Below, piece after piece: positions 6,365-10,355 of a stretch of DNA of 10,355 nt (its first letter is position 1; every line of letters starts with the position of its first letter). A program made the translations under genes and the position numbers. Below the pieces are notes generated by a model that saw nothing but the letters and a program-made list of their open reading frames with translations, made no database searches and was not told the DNA's origin. Origin of the DNA: an uncultured Oscillospiraceae bacterium. GTDB lineage: Bacteria; Bacillota; Clostridia; Oscillospirales; Oscillospiraceae. Location of the stretch: contig CAKUNY010000066.1 in the NCBI GenBank assembly GCA_934668605.1, positions 1-10,355 on the forward strand. Reading direction: 5' to 3'.

Positions 6365-6981
6365 GTCGTTTGCACCGCCTTTTTCTTATTGAGCCAGAGC
6401 TTCAAAAACCGCACGCCTGCGCGCGCCGCGAGCGAGACCGCCCGCCCGATCGTGATCGTCAGCGCCAGATGCGCGTCTACCTTCATTTCCTTCTCATTAT
6501 AATCGAGAACCGGCTGAATGTCACGCTTTTTTATCACAAAAAGCTGCTCGAGCTTCGGGGTCAGCATGCCGATCCCCGCCCACGCCCGGCCATATAGCAT
6601 CGCCGCCTTCGCGGGGTCGGAGCCATCGAGCGTCACATGCAGCACCAGAACCTCTACCCGGAGCTTTCGCCGGAGATTTCCGAGCGTGTCGCACGCCAAA
6701 TCCAAAAGCGCCAGAATATCCTGCAAGGTAAGCTTTGGCATCTGGAACTGCTTTTTTGGCTTCGCGGGCTTTGCATCCTGCTTTTTGACCGTGCTCTTTC
6801 CCTTCTTGGGCTTGGTCTTCTTCTTTTTGGGCTTTGCGGGCAGCACCTGCATGGAAAAAAAGCCGATTTTGAGCCGCAGCGCGAGCTCGTTTTCCTGATA
6901 CCTCGCGTCCACACCGACGCGAATGCAGCCGATCAGCGCAAAAACCGCGATGATGATCCCGAGGACGATCCAGCCGCTCAT
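6361..6981 (-). CDS. DUF2953 family membrane-anchored protein (YtfI-like)
   Basis: This 206-residue protein is of unknown function, assigned to DUF2953 by its overall layout and its place before ytfJ. It starts with one membrane segment (WIVLGIIIAVFALIGCI, 4-20). A short conserved stretch follows, VGVDARYQENELALRLKIGF (22-41), which resembles the family N-terminal beta region. A linker (50-78) is very lysine-rich, 15 Lys in 29 residues, mixed with Pro. The C-terminal half carries HVTLDGSDPAKAAMLYGRAW (115-134) and a second hydrophobic stretch (172-190) that is less clearly membrane-spanning. If the linker is cytoplasmic, its charge fits the positive-inside rule, or it could touch nucleic acid or anionic lipid. 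The ribosome-binding site AAGGAGA precedes the ATG, and the start overlaps the scpB stop by 4 bases. A sporulation link is inferred from context only. Confidence 0.82.
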   Translation of the reverse strand: MSGWIVLGIIIAVFALIGCIRVGVDARYQENELALRLKIGFFSMQVLPAKPKKKKTKPKKGKSTVKKQDAKPAKPKKQFQMPKLTLQDILALLDLACDTLGNLRRKLRVEVLVLHVTLDGSDPAKAAMLYGRAWAGIGMLTPKLEQLFVIKKRDIQPVLDYNEKEMKVDAHLALTITIGRAVSLAARAGVRFLKLWLNKKKAVQTT

Positions 6982-7568
6982 TGTGCCGTCTCCTTCTGTG
7001 CGTCCGCTGCCTCCTGCTCCATCGGGATCTCAAGCTGCGCCTGATTCGTGCTCAGCTCGACCTTCTCAATGGGCGGCAGATCGGCAAGCGATTGCAGCCC
7101 AAACACCCGCAGAAAATCCGGCGTCGTCTCATACTGAAACGGCCTTCCCGGGACATTGAGCCGCCCTGCCTCGCGGATGAGCTTTTTGGTGAGCAGCGCG
7201 CTGATCGAGTATCCGCTGTCCACGCCCCGAATCTGCTCGACATACGCCTTCGTCGCAGGCTGGTAGTAGGCGATGACGCTGAGCGTTTCGAGCTGCGAAC
7301 TCGACAGCTTCGGCGGCTTTCTCGTCTCGAGCGTCCGGGTCACAAGCTCCGCCTGCTCGGCCGCCGAGCACATCTGATACGCGTCCTCCAGCCGCACAAT
7401 GCGGATGCCGCTGCGGTGGTACGCCAGCTCGTTCATGAGAAACGCAAGCTCCTCGTGGATCTGCGCCTCGTCGACCGCCAGCGTTTCCGACAAGCGAGAC
7501 GCCGCCACGGGCTCTCCCGCCGCGAATAAAATCGCCATCAGCGTCCGCTGCAACTCATTTTGTTCCAT
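6978..7568 (-). CDS. scpB: Segregation and condensation protein B (ScpB)
   Basis: ScpB dimers bind ScpA and regulate the SMC ATPase complex that condenses and separates bacterial chromosomes. The 196-residue length is typical. Two winged-helix domains are visible: the first (about 4-80) begins LQRTLMAILFAAGEPV (6-21). The second (about 88-160) includes LSSSQLETLSVIAYYQPATK (88-107), IRGVDSGYSISALLTKKLI (113-131) and TTPDFLRVFGLQSLADLPP (147-165). These blocks are hallmark ScpB sequence. The tail after about 170 is variable and Gln/Glu-rich. The ATG at 7568 follows the scpA stop by 2 bases, with GGAGG 7 bases upstream inside scpA, so the two subunits are likely translated together. smc is not in the window. 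Confidence 0.96.
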   Translation of the reverse strand: MEQNELQRTLMAILFAAGEPVAASRLSETLAVDEAQIHEELAFLMNELAYHRSGIRIVRLEDAYQMCSAAEQAELVTRTLETRKPPKLSSSQLETLSVIAYYQPATKAYVEQIRGVDSGYSISALLTKKLIREAGRLNVPGRPFQYETTPDFLRVFGLQSLADLPPIEKVELSTNQAQLEIPMEQEAADAQKETAQ

Positions 7569-7570
7569 TG

Positions 7571-8362
7571 CTATTCCTCCAAAAGAAGGTCTTTTTCGTC
7601 CGGCTTTTTTACGAAAGCAATTTCCTGCTCCGCGTCCGTGTCTTCAATGCGCACCGCGTGGAGCCTGCAAAGCTCCAGCACCGACAAAAAGGTCGCCACG
7701 ATCTCCGAGCGGCTGCGGCTGCCCTTGAAGAGCGACAAAAACTTCATCACACCGCGGCCAATGAGCCTGCGCAGCACCTCCGCCGCCTTTTTGGCAACCG
7801 GATACGGCTCCGTGCCGACAATGCCGGCAAAATTCGAAACCGGGGGCGGCAGCTTCCGCTGCGATCTGTCCTGCATCGCGGCCAGCGCGTCGAGTAAATC
7901 CTGCTTGTCGTGCTGATAGCGGTAGGTCTGGTCGCGCTGCAAGGGCTCGGGCTGCTTGGGAAACATGCCGAGGCCAATGTCGTTTCTAAGCGCGAGCGCC
8001 TGAACCGCGATTTTGATCTGCTCGTACGCGTCCTTCCTCTGCCGCTGCTGGAGCGAGGCAATGAGCTCCTGCATCTCGCTCTCGGCCTCGGCCTTCTCCG
8101 CCTCCGAAAGCAGCATCCGCGTCTTGATATACATCAGATGCGAGGCCATCGCGATAAACTCGCTCGCGACCTCCATATCCATCCGCTTGCGCTCGTCGAG
8201 CCAGGCAAGATACTGCTCCAAAATCGACGAGATGCTCACGTCCTGAATTTCTATTTTATTTTTGCTCAAAAGCAGCAAAATGACGTCCAGAGGCCCGTCG
8301 AAATCCTCGAGGCTCTCCTTCGCGTGCACCACGCTTTGCAGATGATATTGCGGCTGCTCCAT
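7571..8362 (-). CDS. scpA: Segregation and condensation protein A (ScpA, kleisin)
   Basis: ScpA is the kleisin that bridges the two heads of the SMC dimer and carries ScpB. The 263-residue product has the conserved N-terminal kleisin region, FDGPLDVILLLLSKNKIEIQ (21-40), then DVSISSILEQYLAWLDER (41-58) and EFIAMASHLMYIKTRMLL (68-85). The middle is charged and probably flexible. The C-terminal winged helix that contacts an SMC head is SRSEIVATFLSVLELCRLHA (217-236). The ATG at 8362 is preferred over an in-frame start at 8413, because GGAGG sits 6 bases before it and the longer form would begin inside the upstream protease gene. The gap to that gene is 17 bases. A site-2-type protease before scpA and scpB is a common clostridial arrangement. 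Confidence 0.96.
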   Translation of the reverse strand: MEQPQYHLQSVVHAKESLEDFDGPLDVILLLLSKNKIEIQDVSISSILEQYLAWLDERKRMDMEVASEFIAMASHLMYIKTRMLLSEAEKAEAESEMQELIASLQQRQRKDAYEQIKIAVQALALRNDIGLGMFPKQPEPLQRDQTYRYQHDKQDLLDALAAMQDRSQRKLPPPVSNFAGIVGTEPYPVAKKAAEVLRRLIGRGVMKFLSLFKGSRSRSEIVATFLSVLELCRLHAVRIEDTDAEQEIAFVKKPDEKDLLLEE

Positions 8363-8379
8363 GCAGACCTCCGTATTTT

Positions 8380-9072
8380 CTAAAATAGCATGCTCGGCAG
8401 CGTATAGCCCCACTGGCCAAGGTAGCCCAGCCCCTGCAAGAGCCAGTCGCGCATCGCGGCGAGCGGCGTGTCGATGAGCCCTGTGATGAGTAAGAGCATC
8501 AAAAGCCCCATCCCGTATCGTTCGTAACGCATGAGCTTGTCATACGCCCGGTCAGACAGGAGCGCAAAGAGCACCTTCGAGCCGTCGAGCGGCGGAATCG
8601 GGAAGACGTTAAAAACGGCAAGACCCGCGCTGATGATCTCCACATAGATGAAAAACTGCACGAGCCCCGTCCAGAGCCAGCCGCCGCCGAAGTGATCCAG
8701 CCAGAAAAACAGGAAATTAAGAATCACCACCGCAATATAAGCAAGCACGACGTTTGAAACCGGCCCCGCCAGCGCCGTCAGCGCCATCCCGGCTTTGGGA
8801 TTTTTGAAATTCCGCATATCGACCGGCACCGGCTTTGCCCAGCCGAAGCGAAAAAGCGCCATCATGATAAGACCCGAGAGGTCAACGTGCCTGAGGGGAT
8901 TGAGTGTAAGCCTTCCCATGCGCTTTGCCGTGGGATCGCCGAGCTTGTACGCAGCCCACCCGTGACACGTTTCATGAAACGTGATGCAAAGCAGCGACGC
9001 GGCCACTAAAACCACCGTCTGCCACACGCCATCAAATTGCAGCTGCCCCAGCCACGCGCGAAATGCGTCCAT
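8380..9072 (-). CDS. Site-2 protease family (M50) zinc metalloprotease
   Basis: This 230-residue integral membrane protein belongs to the M50 intramembrane protease family. The zinc motif HExxH is HETCH (H33, E34, H37) in the first hydrophobic segment. The second metal-binding motif is NVFPIPPLDGSKV (155-167, ligand D163). Between them lie GRLTLNPLRHVDLSGLI (53-69), FGWAKPVPVDMRNFKNPKAG (76-95) and the conserved ALAGPVSNVVLAY (100-112). Four to five membrane segments are visible (about 15-35, 95-125, 137-157, 186-200). I chose the ATG at 9072 because GGGAGGA precedes it; an in-frame start at 9132 would lie upstream of the predicted promoter. It opens the block leading to scpA and scpB. The substrate is unknown, and the usual name is 'site-2 protease family protein'. 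It resembles the short cytoplasmic-membrane type rather than RseP, having no PDZ domain. Confidence 0.92.
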   Translation of the reverse strand: MDAFRAWLGQLQFDGVWQTVVLVAASLLCITFHETCHGWAAYKLGDPTAKRMGRLTLNPLRHVDLSGLIMMALFRFGWAKPVPVDMRNFKNPKAGMALTALAGPVSNVVLAYIAVVILNFLFFWLDHFGGGWLWTGLVQFFIYVEIISAGLAVFNVFPIPPLDGSKVLFALLSDRAYDKLMRYERYGMGLLMLLLITGLIDTPLAAMRDWLLQGLGYLGQWGYTLPSMLF

Positions 9073-9103
9073 AAAGCTTCCTCCCGAATTTACGATACAG
9101 TTC

Positions 9104-9132
9104 ATTGTACCACACCCTGCGCTATAGCGCAA
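9104..9132 (-). promoter_or_regulatory. Predicted sigma-A promoter of the M50-scpAB-ytfJ-dac-rluB block
   Basis: On the minus strand TTGCGC (9132-9127) and TACAAT (9109-9104) are spaced by 17 bases, with a TG one base before the -10 (extended -10). Matches to consensus are 4 of 6 and 5 of 6. The start would be near 9097, leaving a leader of about 25 bases that contains the GGGAGGA ribosome-binding site of the protease gene. It lies directly after the terminator of the preceding block, where a new promoter is expected. Confidence 0.62.
9118..9131. repeat. 14-bp perfect palindrome TGCGCTATAGCGCA over the -35 and spacer
   Basis: The 14 bases equal their own reverse complement. They cover most of the predicted -35 box and half the spacer of the promoter at 9104-9132. 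This is a position where a dimeric repressor could act. It may also be accidental, since GC-rich intergenic DNA often holds short palindromes. No specific regulator family is recognised. Confidence 0.35.
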
Positions 9133-9133
9133 G

Positions 9134-9158
9134 AAAAACGCGGCTCTGCCGCGTTTTT
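9134..9158 (-). terminator. Strong rho-independent terminator after engB
   Basis: An 11-bp perfect stem (arms 9134-9144 and 9148-9158) with a 3-base loop has a GC-rich top (CGCGGC) and is flanked by five A and five T residues. On the minus strand it follows the engB stop (9171) by 12 bases and ends in TTTTTCTTG, a classic intrinsic terminator. The symmetry means it could also work on the plus strand, although no plus-strand gene lies near. It separates the lon-engB unit from the protease-scpAB block. Confidence 0.88.
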
Positions 9159-9170
9159 CCGGAAGTTTTG

Positions 9171-9758
9171 TTATTCTCCGACCGCTTTCAGGACAAACGA
9201 AAGAAGTGCCTCGCGCCCGTCGCCTTTTTCGGCGGAAAACGGGATGACCGCGACCTCTTCGGGAAGGCCGAGCGTTTCTCGGATGCAGGCGAGGTTCGGC
9301 TCGATTTCGCTTTTCTTGAGCTTGTCGAGCTTGTTCGCCACAACGATGAACGGCTTTCCCGATTGCAGGAAAAAGTCCGCCATCGTCACGTCGTTGGCCG
9401 TCGGCTTGTGCCGCGCATCGACGATCATCACGCCGTAATCGAGCGTTCCCTCCGCGCGGAAATACGCCTCCATCAGCTTTCCCCAGCGCTCCTTTTCCTG
9501 CGCGGAAACCTTCGCGTAGCCGTAGCCCGGGAGGTCAACGAGATAGAGCTTCTTGTCGATGCAGAAAAAGTTGATGTGCGTGGTTTTGCCGGGCGCCTGG
9601 CCGACTCTGGCAAAATTCTTGCGCAGAAGCAGCTTGTTGATGACCGACGATTTTCCGACGTTCGACTTTCCCGCGAACGCGATCTGAACAAGCGAGTCCT
9701 TCGGGCAGTCGGCAACGGATGTGACCGAGCGGATGAACTCCGCGTTATGAAGATTCAT
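9171..9758 (-). CDS. engB: Ribosome-biogenesis GTPase EngB (YsxC/YihA)
   Basis: This 195-residue cytosolic GTPase is required for late assembly of the 50S ribosomal subunit. G motifs are in order: G1 GKSNVGKSS (30-38), the GKTTHINFF region with the G2 threonine (57-65), G3 DLPGYGYAKV (75-84), G4 NKLD (142-145) and G5 FSAEKGDG (174-181). The N-terminal AEFIRSVTS (6-14) is also typical of the family. The start ATG at 9758 lies 9 bases after the lon stop, with AGGAGGG 4 bases upstream. lon followed by ysxC is the same order as in Bacillus. A strong terminator sits 12 bases after the stop, so this is the last gene of its unit. Confidence 0.97.
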   Translation of the reverse strand: MNLHNAEFIRSVTSVADCPKDSLVQIAFAGKSNVGKSSVINKLLLRKNFARVGQAPGKTTHINFFCIDKKLYLVDLPGYGYAKVSAQEKERWGKLMEAYFRAEGTLDYGVMIVDARHKPTANDVTMADFFLQSGKPFIVVANKLDKLKKSEIEPNLACIRETLGLPEEVAVIPFSAEKGDGREALLSFVLKAVGE

Positions 9759-9767
9759 GCGCCCTCC

Positions 9768-10355
9768 TTACTGCCGGAGCCCGGTCTTGCGGTGCGGCTT
9801 CGTCTGCGGCACCGGCATCGCAGGAAGCTGCGGCTGCGCACCCGCGCTCTCCAACCGCACCTCCGCCGGGTCAAGCGCCGCGGCGAGCACGCTGTCGACA
9901 TGGTGCGCGGTGATGAATTGCAGGCTGTTTCGGACTGTCTGGTCAATATCCGCCAGATCTTTTTCGTTGGCCGCCGGGATAATGACGGTCTTCACGCCGT
10001 GGCGCAGCGCCGCCATCGTCTTTTCCTTGAGCCCTCCAATGGGGAGCACTCTGCCGCGAATCGAAATTTCGCCCGTCATCGCGATATCGCGCCTTACCGC
10101 GCGCCCGGTCAATGCCGAGACGATCGCCGTGCAGATCGTAATGCCCGCCGAAGGGCCGTCCTTGGGAACCGCGCCCTCCGGGAAGTGGACGTGGATGTCC
10201 TTCGTCTTGTAAAAATCGGGATCGAGTCCGAGCTCGTTTGCCCGCGAGCGGATATAGCTCATGGCGGCGAAGACGGACTCCTTCATCACGTTTCCGAGGT
10301 TGCCCGTCAGCTCCAGCTTGCCCGTGCCTTCTACGACATTCGCCTCGACCTCCAG
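9768..10355 (-). CDS. lon: ATP-dependent protease Lon, C-terminal part (5' end outside the window)
   Basis: Lon is the cytosolic AAA+ serine protease that degrades damaged and regulatory proteins. Only the last 195 residues are visible; the frame stays open to the right edge, starting [20 protein letters not shown]. This is the S16 protease domain. The catalytic serine is in PKDGPSAGI (Ser codon 10149-10151) and the catalytic lysine in GGLKEK, 43 residues later, the same spacing as S679/K722 of E. coli Lon. The segments [10 protein letters not shown] and [20 protein letters not shown] are canonical. After VDSVLAAAL the protein continues for about 34 residues in a Pro- and charged-residue tail ([19 protein letters not shown]). 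This is longer than the E. coli end and probably disordered. engB follows 9 bases downstream. The catalytic residues are intact, so this is an active-type protease rather than a remnant. Confidence 0.97.
   Translation of the reverse strand: MEVEANVVEGTGKLELTGNLGNVMKESVFAAMSYIRSRANELGLDPDFYKTKDIHVHFPEGAVPKDGPSAGITICTAIVSALTGRAVRRDIAMTGEISIRGRVLPIGGLKEKTMAALRHGVKTVIIPAANEKDLADIDQTVRNSLQFITAHHVDSVLAAALDPAEVRLESAGAQPQLPAMPVPQTKPHRKTGLRQ

Noticed and set aside
1..10355. Search for a mobile element, CRISPR array, tRNA, toxin-antitoxin or defence genes.
   Set aside because: Genes are contiguous housekeeping or sporulation genes on one strand. No transposase, integrase, direct-repeat array or tRNA-like fold was seen, and gaps total only a few hundred bases.

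Overview
The window is an ordinary, well-packed stretch of core chromosome from a GC-rich, spore-forming Clostridia-type Firmicute, most likely an Oscillospiraceae/Ruminococcaceae relative. Support for this is the sporulation gene ytfJ (GerW family), a DacF-type carboxypeptidase, ScpA/ScpB next to a site-2-type protease, a BaiN/HI0933-type flavoprotein and strong AGGAGG ribosome-binding sites. Every gene lies on the minus strand, so the transcribed order runs from high to low coordinates. Twelve of the 13 genes belong to families I recognise clearly; the other is a DUF2953 protein of unknown function. The genus is inference.

There are three transcription blocks. (1) 10355-9171: the 3' end of lon (cut by the window edge) and engB/ysxC, 9 bases apart, closed by a strong 11-bp hairpin terminator at 9134-9158. 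(2) 9132-4022: a promoter at 9104-9132, then an M50 protease, scpA, scpB, DUF2953 (ytfI-like), ytfJ, a D-Ala-D-Ala carboxypeptidase and rluB, linked by overlaps or short gaps. The block ends near a perfect 12-bp inverted repeat at 4022-4049. The only sizeable gap inside it, 50 bases before the carboxypeptidase, may carry a forespore-type promoter. (3) 4063-1: a candidate promoter lying partly inside that same inverted repeat, then a MurR/RpiR regulator, the flavoprotein, cmk, plsC and ispH. All are overlapping or nearly so, and ispH runs off the left edge.

Functionally, block 1 covers protein quality control and ribosome assembly. Block 2 joins chromosome condensation (ScpA/ScpB), spore-associated proteins, wall trimming and rRNA pseudouridylation. 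Block 3 joins a sugar-phosphate-sensing type of regulator to nucleotide, phospholipid and isoprenoid precursor synthesis.

I found no mobile element, CRISPR array, tRNA, rRNA, defence system or new gene cluster. No stretch over 300 bases lacks a gene. The points most worth a second look are regulatory: the 28-base inverted repeat at 4022-4049, which may be terminator and regulator operator at once; the palindrome over the -35 of the M50/scpAB promoter; and a possible sigma-F-like promoter before the carboxypeptidase.
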